DNA from: G965218495 sp965218495 | Lineage (GTDB): Bacteria > Bacteroidota > Rhodothermia > Rhodothermales > Bin80 | DNA length: 64,000 bases | Assembly (NCBI GenBank): GCA_965218495.1 | Contig: OZ244626.1 | Coordinates: 1,302,001 to 1,366,000 of the forward strand | Reading direction: 5' to 3' | Shown here: positions 9,496 through 18,696 of the stretch, one piece after another | Position numbering within the stretch: the stretch's first letter is position 1 | Layout of the letters: the number at the start of each line of letters is the position of its first letter | The notes under the pieces: generated by a model | Told to the model about the DNA's origin: nothing | The model's input: only the letters and a program-made list of their open reading frames with translations | Database searches by the model: none | Translations under genes and position numbers: made by a program

Positions 9496-10015
9496 CGCTC
9501 CAGGGGGTAGGGTGCGAGCACCTGCCTCCTGCGCTTCGCGCCTAGTCACGAATGAAGCTTCTTGTCTCACCGCAGACTGCCCGCTTCAAGCGACCGAGTG
9601 GCCCTCTTCAAGCGGTCAGGTGGGCCATTCTAGTGGCACAAGATGGCTCAATTGATCGGATTACGAGGACACCTCGTAAGCAGCAAAGACGGAGCACCTG
9701 TGCTGACCAGACAGGCATGGCTCAGGCGTGCATGAGCATGGCATGACACTCAGCCCCCGGATTCGTGCGCTGCATTCAAGATGTATGCTTTGGGACCCCA
9801 AGGAAATGGTATGCATCAGGATATTTGCACCCTCTGCGCAAGGGCTGTGGTCCTGAAACAGGAGCCGACCCAGGCCATGAGACTGGTAGCCACAGCGTTG
9901 CAGCAATTCTCGAGAACTTGACCCGTTGTAGAGCCGGGTCAACAAAGCCTACGCAACTGACCGCGCTCCAGTATCCAGCGTGTAGGCGTAGAGTGTAGTG
10001 ACGCTTCTGCCGGCC
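9496..10015. other. Intergenic region between convergent genes
   Basis: 520 bases between the stops of the plus-strand propeller gene and the minus-strand nhaC. It contains only short, dissimilar open frames and a weak GC-rich inverted repeat at about 9503-9530 without a T-run. Nothing recognisable. Confidence 0.5.
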
Positions 10016-11512
10016 TTAGGCGGGCGCTACGCCCTCGACCACAGGTAACGCCTCCACATCGTCGAGCGGAACTATGCTGAAGCCCGTGAAACCATAAATC
10101 GCCGAAATTAACGGGCTCACGTAGTTGAAAACAGCATACGGTAAGTATACCAGCGTCGGCACGCCCAAGGTGGCCGCCATGAAGGCACCGCAGGTGTTCC
10201 ATGGGACTAGTGCAGAGGTTAGCGTGCCGGAATCCTCCAGCGCCCGGGACAGGTTCTTCGGGTGCAGACGACGGCGCTCAAACTCCGCACGGAACATCCT
10301 GCCCGGAACCACGATGGCGATGTACTGATCCGACGCGATGACGTTCATGGAAATACACGTCGCCAGCGTAGTGGCGATCATGCTGCCAGTGGTCTTGGCA
10401 GCACCCATGATTCGCGCTGCAATAACTTTCAGAAATCCTGTCTTCTCCATGGAAGCGCCGAACATCATCGCCGATATCACCAGCCAGATTACGTTGAGCA
10501 TGCTGGCCATGCCACCGCGCGTAAGAAGATCGTCAAGCGCCGAATTCCCGGTACTCGCCTCATACCCAGCATAGAGCGCCATCCAGAAGCCCTTCAAGAG
10601 GGCAAGCGCACGCGGAAGCGTAGTATCTCCAACATATGCAAGCACGACCTCCTGCTGGAAAACTACGGCGAACACGCCCCCGAGCAGCGTACCGATAAGC
10701 AGGGCCGGAAATGCAGGTACCTTCTTGTAGATCACGAAGAGTACGACGCCCAACGGTATCAGAAGATACCACCCAAGGGTAAAGGTCCGGCTCAAAGACT
10801 GAAGCATCGTCTCCAAACCGGCGGCGCCACCGACAGCAGGGCCGCGCAGAAATCCGAGGACTGTGAAAACAATGAGCGCGATGACAATTGTCGGCACCGT
10901 AGTCCAGAGCATGTGACGAATGTGCGTGAACAGTTCCGTCCCAACCATGGCAGGCGCCAGGTTGGTTGTGTCTGAAAGTGGCGAAAGCTTATCGCCAAAG
11001 TAAGCACCGGAAATGATAGCCCCTGCCGTGACGCCGAGGCTCAGCCCGAAGGCCGCTGCAACGCCTACCAAGGCGACGCCTACCGTGCTTGCTGTAGTCC
11101 ATGAACTACCTGTCGCGATGGCGACCAGTGCGCAGATGACACAGCAGGCAGCATAAAAGATCTTGGGGCTAAGAATCTGTAGCCCGTAGTAGATCATGGT
11201 GGGTACTATCCCTGACATTATCCACGTCCCGATCAGCGCACCGACAACCAAGAGAATAAACACGGCGCCCATGGCCAGCGCCACGCCATTAACCATTGCC
11301 CCCTGCAGCTCCTTCCACGTAAACCCCAAACGCATGCCGACAACAGCTGCAGCCATACTGGACAACATCAGCGCAATCTGGTTCGGCCCATAGGACGAAT
11401 CCGAGCCGAACAGTGCTACGGAGCTCGCCAAGAGCGCGACCAAGATGAGAACAGGCACCAGCGCATGCAAGAGCGACGGTGTCCCACGAGGTTCTTCGCT
11501 GGTAGCATGCAT
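10016..11512 (-). CDS. nhaC: NhaC-family Na+/H+ antiporter
   Basis: 498 residues from the ATG at 11512; an upstream in-frame TTG at 11533 would add seven residues. About 11-12 hydrophobic segments can be traced, and the family-defining stretch GAYFGDKLSPLSDTTNLAPA is present near residue ~195. By family knowledge NhaC exports Na+ in exchange for protons at the inner membrane. It lies 30 bases after the stop of the sodium:amino-acid symporter gene, on the same strand, so the two are probably co-transcribed. The natural reading is that sodium brought in by the symporter is pumped out by this antiporter. No truncation seen. Confidence 0.9.
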   Translation of the reverse strand: MHATSEEPRGTPSLLHALVPVLILVALLASSVALFGSDSSYGPNQIALMLSSMAAAVVGMRLGFTWKELQGAMVNGVALAMGAVFILLVVGALIGTWIMSGIVPTMIYYGLQILSPKIFYAACCVICALVAIATGSSWTTASTVGVALVGVAAAFGLSLGVTAGAIISGAYFGDKLSPLSDTTNLAPAMVGTELFTHIRHMLWTTVPTIVIALIVFTVLGFLRGPAVGGAAGLETMLQSLSRTFTLGWYLLIPLGVVLFVIYKKVPAFPALLIGTLLGGVFAVVFQQEVVLAYVGDTTLPRALALLKGFWMALYAGYEASTGNSALDDLLTRGGMASMLNVIWLVISAMMFGASMEKTGFLKVIAARIMGAAKTTGSMIATTLATCISMNVIASDQYIAIVVPGRMFRAEFERRRLHPKNLSRALEDSGTLTSALVPWNTCGAFMAATLGVPTLVYLPYAVFNYVSPLISAIYGFTGFSIVPLDDVEALPVVEGVAPA

Positions 11513-11542
11513 TTCCGTAGAAGGCGGGTGCAAAAAGTTTAC

Positions 11543-13249
11543 CTAAGTCCTCTTCTGGCCTTTTCGAGTCTGCTGACGCTCCCGCGTGATGCGCAGGTAG
11601 TCGTCCCGAGTGATGTCAGACCCAAAAGCACTGAAATAGTCGTCCGTGAGCTTCTTCGCGATGCCAGACAGCAGTACCAACGCCAGCACGTTTGGTATCG
11701 TGAGCAGCGCCAACGCGGTATCACCCAGATTCCAGATCACATTCAGCGAGACTACCGCTCCGACGAAGTGCATCACAACAAAAAGCAGCTTGTAAGGCAA
11801 GATGGCCGGACGGCCAAAAATGTACATCGCACTGCGATCACCATAGTAGCTCCAGGAGATTGCGGTAGAGATTCCAAAGAGCAGGACACTGATCACGACG
11901 ATGAAGTTGCCTAAGCGTCCTAGTCCGGTCGAAAATGCGAGCGCCGTAAGCGGAGCGCCATTCTCTACCGCGGGGCCGTAAAGCGTCTCGTAGCTCTGGC
12001 CATTTTCGGCCACAGCAACCTGGGCATCTGGACGGATCTCTCCCGTAAACGGCAGGGTCTGACCTTGATCCGTATACAGCTCTGTTACCGGCACTTCATG
12101 CCACGCAAAGTGCACGCCTCCCATCTGTTGCCCTTCTCGAACCTCAATGGCATCGGGCACATCCTCAGCTGGCCAGTATCCCTGATCCGTCTCCATCACA
12201 TAGGAATAATCACCCTCCGTAAACGAAAGGACCGTGTCGGTGGTCGTGTTCCACACTCCCGTAGAAAGGACCACAAGTGCCGTTATCGTACAGATGACGA
12301 TCGTATCAATGAATGGCTCCAAGAGAGCTACGACACCTTCTGAAACGGGCTCTTCCGTCTTGGCCGCCGAATGCGCTATTGGAGCAGAACCCTGACCAGC
12401 CTCGTTCGAAAAGAGCCCGCGCCGAACTCCCCACAGAAGCGTCTGAAGCAGGATTCCAATACCCGTGCCCGCAACACCAGCCGTCGGATTGAACGCCTCT
12501 TTGAAGATCAGGCCCAGAGCAGGCAGGACAGTGTCGAAGTTAATAGCCAAGATCGCCAGCCCGCCAAGTACGTAGATGGCCGCCATGGTCGGAGCCAATA
12601 TACCGGTGACTTTTCCGATTCTTCTGATGCCGCCCAGGATGACCAGTGCCACCACGCCAGCCGTAATAAGGCCGGTGACCCAGGTAGCCGCGCCGAACTC
12701 CGCATTCATCAGGTCCGCCACCGTATTCGCCTGGATGGCGTTACCGGTCAATAGCGCCGTTACGACCACACCGGCTGCGACGAAAACAGCCAGCGGCTTG
12801 AACTTGGCGCCCAGTCCGCGCTCGATATAGTACATCGGACCGCCGGACACCGTACCCACCATCTTTCCAGCGCCCTTCTCTACGTGCCGGAACCGCAGGG
12901 CCAAAGTGACCTCCGTATACTTTGTGGCCATTCCCAAAAGCGCCGTCATCCACATCCAGAAAATCGCTCCAGGTCCGCCCCAATGGATGGCAATAGCCAC
13001 CCCCGCGATGTTGCCGATACCGACCGTCGCGGAAAGGGCGGTGGTCAGGGCCTGAAAGTGCGTAACATCCCCGGTGTCATCGGGATCGTCGTATTTGCCC
13101 ATGGCCACCTTGATGCCGTGGCCCATGCGTCGAAACTGGATAAACCCCAGACGCAGCGTCAGAAAAACACCCGTCCCCAACAGCATGATCAGGAGCGGGT
13201 ACTTGATTAGCTCATCGATAAAACCCTGAATCTGAACAAGCGTATCCAT
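11543..13249 (-). CDS. AGCS-family sodium:alanine/glycine symporter with a large extracytoplasmic insert
   Basis: 568 residues with ATG start. Family hallmarks are clear: ATVGIGNIAGVAIAIHWGGPGAIFWMW (family signature, residues ~74-100, given in part), SGGPMYYIERGL, SNEAGQGSAPIAHSAAKTEEP and FSTAISWSYYGDRS. Members import small neutral amino acids with Na+. The oddity is about 90 acidic, hydrophilic residues (~337-430, from TTTDTVLSFTEGDYSY to ETLYGPAVENGAP) between the conserved TGVW segment and the LTALAFS segment, where typical members have a short loop. The gene starts the pair with nhaC downstream. Confidence 0.9.
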   Translation of the reverse strand: MDTLVQIQGFIDELIKYPLLIMLLGTGVFLTLRLGFIQFRRMGHGIKVAMGKYDDPDDTGDVTHFQALTTALSATVGIGNIAGVAIAIHWGGPGAIFWMWMTALLGMATKYTEVTLALRFRHVEKGAGKMVGTVSGGPMYYIERGLGAKFKPLAVFVAAGVVVTALLTGNAIQANTVADLMNAEFGAATWVTGLITAGVVALVILGGIRRIGKVTGILAPTMAAIYVLGGLAILAINFDTVLPALGLIFKEAFNPTAGVAGTGIGILLQTLLWGVRRGLFSNEAGQGSAPIAHSAAKTEEPVSEGVVALLEPFIDTIVICTITALVVLSTGVWNTTTDTVLSFTEGDYSYVMETDQGYWPAEDVPDAIEVREGQQMGGVHFAWHEVPVTELYTDQGQTLPFTGEIRPDAQVAVAENGQSYETLYGPAVENGAPLTALAFSTGLGRLGNFIVVISVLLFGISTAISWSYYGDRSAMYIFGRPAILPYKLLFVVMHFVGAVVSLNVIWNLGDTALALLTIPNVLALVLLSGIAKKLTDDYFSAFGSDITRDDYLRITRERQQTRKGQKRT

Positions 13250-13409
13250 AAGAAGGGTAACTGGTGGCTAGGATCTTGCACGGCAATATACACGGTGGCC
13301 ACGGGCTTGGCAACTGGGCGGCTAATTCCCGCTAAGGCATGTTCGCGCTTCGCGCCTGCACAGCAAATTCACCTCTGGGATAGCCTGTGCATCTTTGCTC
13401 ACCTGAGCT

Positions 13410-14429
13410 TCATCCCTCTCGGTCGTGACGCACACGGTGCTGCCGCACTATGTCAACCGCCAGCAGTATCGCCTTCAGCAAGCTTCGCGGCGAAGCAACA
13501 CCCTTGCCGGCAATATCGAATGCTGTGCCATGATCCGGCGATGTCCGCACGATCGGCAGACCCGCCGTGAAGTTGACGCCTTCCTCGAATGCCAGCGTCT
13601 TAAACGGGACCAATCCCTGATCGTGATACATGGCGAGCACCGCATCGTAGTGTCTGTAGCGGGCGGCGCCAAAAAAACCGTCGGCAGGAAACGGTCCGAA
13701 CGCCAGCCATCCGTTGCTGCAGCAGCCCCGGATCGCCGGCGTGATCTCCTCTATCTCTTCTCTACCCAGCACCCCGCCCTCACCGGCATGCGGGTTCAAA
13801 CCCAGCACGGCAATCTTGGGCCTGGGGATACCAAAATCTCGCTTGAGACTTTGGCCCAGCCTGACAATACACTGCGTGACTGAATCGGCGCTGATCAGCC
13901 CGGCTGCGCGCTGGAGCGGGACATGAATGCTTGTCAATCCCACGCGCAGTGTATCGGCAACCATCATCATCAGGTGGGTCGTTGTCCGGGTGCGATGGGC
14001 CAAGAACTCTGTATGGCCGGGAAACTCATAATTCGCAAGCGCAATCGCGTGCTTGGAGATCGGCGCCGTTACCACGGCATCGACCTTTCTGTCCACGGCC
14101 AAATCTGTTGCTACTCGTACCGCTTCCATTGCAAGATGCCCCGATTCACGCGTGGCCTGCCCCACCGCCAGCCGCGCTTTCTTGCCCGGTAAAGTATCGA
14201 TGACCCTGGTTTGGCCTTCGCGAAGTGGAGCCAGCAAATCTTGCGCGACACGAAGCTTCAGGGTGGTCAGGCCGTACTGGTGGGCAAAGTGTCTGAACAC
14301 ATGCGCCGAGCCAATCAGTACCGGCTCGAAATAACGCCTGACGCGCCGGTCCTCCAAGGCCTTAAGCACAATCTCAGGACCGATGCCATTGGGATCGCCA
14401 TGTGTAATGGCCACACGCGGCCGGTACAC
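13410..14429 (-). CDS. pdxA: 4-hydroxythreonine-4-phosphate dehydrogenase
   Basis: The N-terminal motif ITHGDPNGIGPEIVLKAL, the metal-site region PGHTEFLA and MYHDQGLVPFK near the C-terminus identify PdxA. It oxidises 4-phosphohydroxy-L-threonine with NAD in the DXP-dependent route to pyridoxal phosphate. I place the start at GTG 14429 because GAGGAG lies 9 bases upstream and the protein then begins MYRPRVAIT like other PdxA proteins (339 aa). The alternative GTG at 14477 overlaps the pepA stop by one base (TAGTG) and would add 16 residues. It follows pepA without a gap on the minus strand, so translational coupling is likely. Vitamin B6 synthesis and peptidase in one unit is a gene-order observation, not a pathway link. 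Confidence 0.9.
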   Translation of the reverse strand: MYRPRVAITHGDPNGIGPEIVLKALEDRRVRRYFEPVLIGSAHVFRHFAHQYGLTTLKLRVAQDLLAPLREGQTRVIDTLPGKKARLAVGQATRESGHLAMEAVRVATDLAVDRKVDAVVTAPISKHAIALANYEFPGHTEFLAHRTRTTTHLMMMVADTLRVGLTSIHVPLQRAAGLISADSVTQCIVRLGQSLKRDFGIPRPKIAVLGLNPHAGEGGVLGREEIEEITPAIRGCCSNGWLAFGPFPADGFFGAARYRHYDAVLAMYHDQGLVPFKTLAFEEGVNFTAGLPIVRTSPDHGTAFDIAGKGVASPRSLLKAILLAVDIVRQHRVRHDREG

Positions 14430-14476
14430 CTGTACGCGCTCCTCAGCCTGCACTATCGCTGGAAACGTCAGATCCA

Positions 14477-15967
14477 CTAGCGCTTTCTCGCGCTGGCCAT
14501 CGTGGTCAGGAATTCTACCATGAGCCGTACTCCAAAACCGGTAGCGCCCTTTGGCCGGTATGGCATTGCGTGCTGAAGGAAGGCGGGGCCCGCGAAGTCA
14601 ACGTGCAGCCAGTCATAGTTGACAAAAAACTCCAGGAACTTTGCCGCCTGGATGGCACCTGCCTCGCGGCGCGTACCGATGTTCTTGATGTCCGCCACGT
14701 CACTTTTCATGTCCTCTGCGTAATGTGCATGCATCGGCAAGGGATGCACGAGATCACCGCTGTTGTTTCCCGCTACGCAAAGGTCGCTAATGGGTCCCCG
14801 GTTTGTCATGACCGCTGCCACCCTGCTACCGAGTGCTACTCGCTGCGCACCCGTCAGAGTCGCCAGAGAGACAACCAGCTCGGGTCTGTATATTTTTGCA
14901 TACGAAAGCCCATCGGCCAAAACCATCCGGCCTTCCGCATCGGTGTTCAATACCTCCGCAGTGTTGCCCGAGTGCATTGTAATCACATCCCCAGGCACAT
15001 AGGCCCATTCGCCTGGGCGGTTGTCCGTAGCAGGCACCAACCCCACTACGTACAGCGGAAGCTCAAGGCGGGCCAAGGCCTCCATGATCCCAACGACCGC
15101 CCCACCACCCGCCATATCTGACTTCATGAATTCCATGGAATTCTTGGTCGGCTTGAGCGAAAGGCCGCCGGTATCAAAGACTATTCCCTTCCCCACCAGC
15201 ACGAGTGGTCGGTTGTTCACCGCATTGGTGGGCTGCCATGCCATCTCGATGAACACCGGGGGCTCTGGGCTGCCCCGGTTTACTGCTAGAAGGCCACCCA
15301 TCTTCTCATCTTCGATCGCCGCCTTGTCCCATACCGTTACCTCAAACCCGCACTTCTTACCGAGCCGCTCGGCGGCTTTGCCGAGCAGCGTCGGGGTCTT
15401 CTCATGTGGCGACATATTCACCAGGTCACGCGCCGTACATGTCGCTTCCGCGATCACACGCCCCCGCTCCGCGCCACGCCGGACTGCCTTCTCGTGCTCA
15501 CCCGCGTGTAACACCAGGCGTTCTGTCCGGTCGTGTGCGCTATCGTCATCGGTTCTGTACCGCCGGAACTCGTACGACGCCAGCACAAACCCTTCCACCA
15601 AAGCCTGTCCCATCACTTCGCTTGCCATGCCGAGCTTAGGGACACGAATCGCTGCCGTGGTGCCATCAGTCCTCTTCGCCACTAAGGCCCCGGCCGCGGC
15701 TGCTTCGCGCAGCCTTTCTGCGTCGACCCTGTGTTCTGGACCAAGCCCCACGAAGGCCACGCGCTGCGAACGCGAAGCACCAGGATAGACCAGCGCTGTT
15801 TCTCCCAGCTTACCGGTAAAGTCCGCAAGTGCCAGCTCCAGCGCTTCACCTATTGCGCCACCAATATTCTCTGCTGTTACACGTGCAGCACCCTCCACCA
15901 CTGGCACCAGCAACAGATTCACGTCAAGCTTTGACAGCGGCAACGTGGTTACAGAAACCTTCATCAT
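14477..15967 (-). CDS. pepA: Leucyl aminopeptidase (M17 family)
   Basis: 496 residues, normal for M17. The N-terminal macro-like domain is followed by the catalytic domain containing VGKGIVFDTGGLSLKP, the metal-binding SDMAGGGAVVG and the signature NTDAEGRMVLADGLSYA. By family knowledge it is a hexameric di-metal aminopeptidase that removes N-terminal residues from cytosolic peptides. Its ATG overlaps the stop of the upstream DHH phosphoesterase gene (ATGA, 4 bases), and its own stop abuts pdxA, so three genes appear co-translated. All key motif residues seem present. Confidence 0.94.
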   Translation of the reverse strand: MMKVSVTTLPLSKLDVNLLLVPVVEGAARVTAENIGGAIGEALELALADFTGKLGETALVYPGASRSQRVAFVGLGPEHRVDAERLREAAAAGALVAKRTDGTTAAIRVPKLGMASEVMGQALVEGFVLASYEFRRYRTDDDSAHDRTERLVLHAGEHEKAVRRGAERGRVIAEATCTARDLVNMSPHEKTPTLLGKAAERLGKKCGFEVTVWDKAAIEDEKMGGLLAVNRGSPEPPVFIEMAWQPTNAVNNRPLVLVGKGIVFDTGGLSLKPTKNSMEFMKSDMAGGGAVVGIMEALARLELPLYVVGLVPATDNRPGEWAYVPGDVITMHSGNTAEVLNTDAEGRMVLADGLSYAKIYRPELVVSLATLTGAQRVALGSRVAAVMTNRGPISDLCVAGNNSGDLVHPLPMHAHYAEDMKSDVADIKNIGTRREAGAIQAAKFLEFFVNYDWLHVDFAGPAFLQHAMPYRPKGATGFGVRLMVEFLTTMASARKR

Positions 15968-17019
15968 GTATCGGTTAGCATAGTTAGGTAGGCTTCGTCG
16001 TCCGGCGCAAGCTCCTCGTCACTCTGCGCGCCTAACAAGTCGATGTGCCTGGGTGCTGACGCAATCAAGCGGCTGATGACCCGTTCCAAGGGGTCATGTA
16101 CAAAAGCTCCCGCTGCATTGTGGTGCCCCCCACCCCCTAGCGACCGTGCCCACTGATCAACAGCATGTTCGCCCTTTGAGCGAAAACTTACTTTGGTGCC
16201 CAAGCGCGTCTCCGAAAACACTAGTGCAACTTCCACGGCATCGATGGACATGGCGAAGTCGACAAAGCCTTCCGTGTCCTGGTATTCGGCTGACACTTCC
16301 CGGAGCATGCGTTGTGTTATCACGATGTAAGCTAGCTTGCCATTGTAGCGCAGCGTAAGCGTGTTCATGACGGAGGCTAGCAGGCGCGGCCACTCCTGCC
16401 CACGCCCCTCATAGATAGCTGCATATACCGGGGCCGGCAGCTGGCTGCCGCGTTCCAACAAGTCCGCCACCACTCGGTGCACCGATGGTGTCACCGTGCT
16501 GTAGCGAAACGAGCCTGTATCGGTTAGGATAGCCACGTACAAGGCCGTTGCAATGGCACCAGTGAGCAGTTCCGCATTCCAGACCTTGATAAGCTCGTAC
16601 ACCAGCACACCGGCTGCGGCCGCATCTTCACGCACGAATCTATGGTCAAACCACGCCTCGGGATTCCGGTGATGGTCAATAAGCACCTTAATCGCAGGGG
16701 AGTCCTTCACCGGGCCCACCAAGTCTCGTCCCAAGCGGTGTCCGGCGTTTACGTCCACTACAACAATGGCCTGAGCCGCTTCCAAAAAATGACGCTGGGC
16801 AAGTAAGCCTTCAAAAACTTCAATGCTTTCTGCGCCTTCCATCCACTCAAGAGAGCAAGGAACGGCGTGCGCGTTGATCATGCACACTTGCTTGCCAAGC
16901 CGCCGTAAAAACAGCCCGAGTGCTAGCTGAGAGCCAATGGCGTCCCCGTCTGGACGAATGTGCGTCGTGATAGCGACGCGTGAACAACTGCGCAGGACCT
17001 GAACAATGTCCCCAACCAT
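15964..17019 (-). CDS. DHH-family phosphoesterase (NrnA-like oligoribonuclease / pAp phosphatase)
   Basis: Starting at ATG 17019 gives 351 residues; an upstream TTG at 17055 would add 12. DHH domain motifs appear in order: HIRPDGDAIGSQLAL, VVVDVNAGHRLG and LIDHHRNPEAW. The C-terminal DHHA1 domain contains LGGGGHHNAAGAFV. By family knowledge NrnA-type enzymes degrade 2-5 nt RNA leftovers and dephosphorylate 3'-phosphoadenosine 5'-phosphate; some relatives act on cyclic dinucleotide products, so the exact substrate is open. The 4-base overlap with pepA indicates one operon. Confidence 0.88.
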   Translation of the reverse strand: MVGDIVQVLRSCSRVAITTHIRPDGDAIGSQLALGLFLRRLGKQVCMINAHAVPCSLEWMEGAESIEVFEGLLAQRHFLEAAQAIVVVDVNAGHRLGRDLVGPVKDSPAIKVLIDHHRNPEAWFDHRFVREDAAAAGVLVYELIKVWNAELLTGAIATALYVAILTDTGSFRYSTVTPSVHRVVADLLERGSQLPAPVYAAIYEGRGQEWPRLLASVMNTLTLRYNGKLAYIVITQRMLREVSAEYQDTEGFVDFAMSIDAVEVALVFSETRLGTKVSFRSKGEHAVDQWARSLGGGGHHNAAGAFVHDPLERVISRLIASAPRHIDLLGAQSDEELAPDDEAYLTMLTDT

Positions 17020-17386
17020 AGGCGTAATACAGCCCGAGTGCGATGCGGAATACAACGCTCGAGCGCATCCCTTGTTCGTGCTCCGCGGTCTGCGCGCAGG
17101 TCAGGAGCCATACAGAACCTCTCCATGTCTATGTTTTAAAGCCTCTCTAACTATGGAGACTGCCAGTCTTGAAGCACTTCCCGCCGGTTGTGCACAGGAA
17201 TAGCGTACGGCCACAATTGCCAGCATCATGCTGCCAAGACCGTCGCAAGTGCACCGTCCTGGGACCAAAGCGCCGCGAGTGATGGCTATCCCACCAGGAC
17301 TCTACCCCACGGGGGCGGAGTGCCTTAGTTCAAAATGCCACTCTGGAATTGCGCGGCAACCGCACCCGTTCCTCGCACCTTTGTGG
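17020..17386. other. Intergenic region between murF and the DHH phosphoesterase gene
   Basis: About 370 bases upstream of the phosphoesterase and downstream of murF. It probably holds the promoter of the nrnA-like/pepA/pdxA unit, but I see no confident promoter, terminator or small gene. Confidence 0.4.
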
Positions 17387-18688
17387 TCAGATCTGTCTCC
17401 AGCTTTCGGACTGGCGGCAAAGCACCGACTCCGGTGCAACGTCTTCGCGCAGCAGTGCCCGACAGACATGCTCCATACGGGCGCCCTGCGAGCCCTTTAC
17501 CAGGAAAACATCCCCCTGTCCTGGCCGGAGCGGGACTCCAGCACTGAGTGCCGCTACTGCCTGGTTCGAATCGGCGAAAACGGCTACCACTCCATGGTCA
17601 ACCCCTGGCAGCGATGCGGCCGCTGCAGCCATGTGCTCTCCGACAAGGATCACGCTGTCTGCCACCTCTGTGGCCGCCTGGATGATTTTGGTATGCTCTG
17701 CATGCGACCCTGCGCCGAGCTCCAGCATGTCGCCCAAGCAGGCGATGCGGCGCGCCCCGGGCTGACGCTGAAGCACGCTGAGTGCAGCACGTGTAGATGC
17801 TGGGGAGGCATTGTAGGAATCGTCAATCAGCGAACACCCAGACACCCCTGGGAGTCGGCTTAGACGTCCCTTTGCGGGTCGCAATGCAGCCAAGCGATCG
17901 TTGATTTCTTCAGGCGGCATACCCAATGCGTGCCCCACCGAAAAGGCGGCAAGTGCCAGGTAAATCGCGTGGTCTCCCAAGAGCGGGATCGGACGCTTAA
18001 TGAGGCAAGGCCTGATGTCGCAAACCATTCCGGTACCGAAGCGCAGCGTACGTCCGGGGCTCAGGGCAGCCATGGCGTCCACACGCGCATCATCTGCGTT
18101 CAAACAGGCGGTTCCAGCCGGCGTAAGTGCCTGAACTATCTCCGACTTGGCGCTAGCGACGTCGTCTATGGTCCCAAATGTCTCCAAATGGACGCCATGC
18201 ACATTTGTAACGACCGCGATGTCTGGCGGAAAGTGCCGGCAGAGCCCGGCTATGTCTCTAGGCTTGCAAGCGCCCATCTCCAAAACCACCTTGGTATCAC
18301 GGCTGTAGTCACTATTGAGCAGCGTCAGTGAAATACCCAACATCGTGTTCAGGTTACCCTTGGTGGACAGCACAGAAAACCGCCCTCGGAGCACCGTGGT
18401 GATTGCATTCTTCGTGCTGGTCTTGCCGATAGACCCTGTGATTGCGACCACAGACGGGCCTACCGCCAAGAGTTTCTTGCGCGCTTCTTTTGCCAGGTAC
18501 TGCACAGAATTTTGGACCTGGACGACTGTCACATCTGGCGCAGCGACCACCGGCCGCTCGACAACTACGCGCCGAGCGCCTCGCTTGATGGCCTCCTCAA
18601 CAAAGGTGTGCCCATCGTGTCGCACTCCGCGGATGGCCACATACGTCTCACCTGGACGAATGGTGCGCGTATCAGTGGAATAGCGCAT
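17387..18688 (-). CDS. murF: UDP-N-acetylmuramoyl-tripeptide--D-alanyl-D-alanine ligase
   Basis: 433 residues. The P-loop AITGSIGKTSTKNAI, the Mur-ligase central domain motif LEMGACKPRDIAGL and the LIDDSYNASPASTRAAL stretch typical of MurF are present. It adds D-Ala-D-Ala to the UDP-MurNAc-tripeptide in the cytosol, completing the pentapeptide precursor. The protein begins directly at STDTRTIRPGETYVAIRG, so it lacks the ~15-25 residues that normally precede this segment; no in-frame start further upstream is free of ddl. It lies 8 bases after ddl, whose product is MurF's substrate, a functional pairing. The C-terminus looks complete. Confidence 0.92.
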   Translation of the reverse strand: MRYSTDTRTIRPGETYVAIRGVRHDGHTFVEEAIKRGARRVVVERPVVAAPDVTVVQVQNSVQYLAKEARKKLLAVGPSVVAITGSIGKTSTKNAITTVLRGRFSVLSTKGNLNTMLGISLTLLNSDYSRDTKVVLEMGACKPRDIAGLCRHFPPDIAVVTNVHGVHLETFGTIDDVASAKSEIVQALTPAGTACLNADDARVDAMAALSPGRTLRFGTGMVCDIRPCLIKRPIPLLGDHAIYLALAAFSVGHALGMPPEEINDRLAALRPAKGRLSRLPGVSGCSLIDDSYNASPASTRAALSVLQRQPGARRIACLGDMLELGAGSHAEHTKIIQAATEVADSVILVGEHMAAAAASLPGVDHGVVAVFADSNQAVAALSAGVPLRPGQGDVFLVKGSQGARMEHVCRALLREDVAPESVLCRQSESWRQI

Positions 18689-18696
18689 TGCCGGAC

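Noticed and set aside
15021..15788. Plus-strand open frame opposite pepA
   Set aside because: Ser/Thr/Pro/Ala-rich shadow of a clear M17 peptidase gene.
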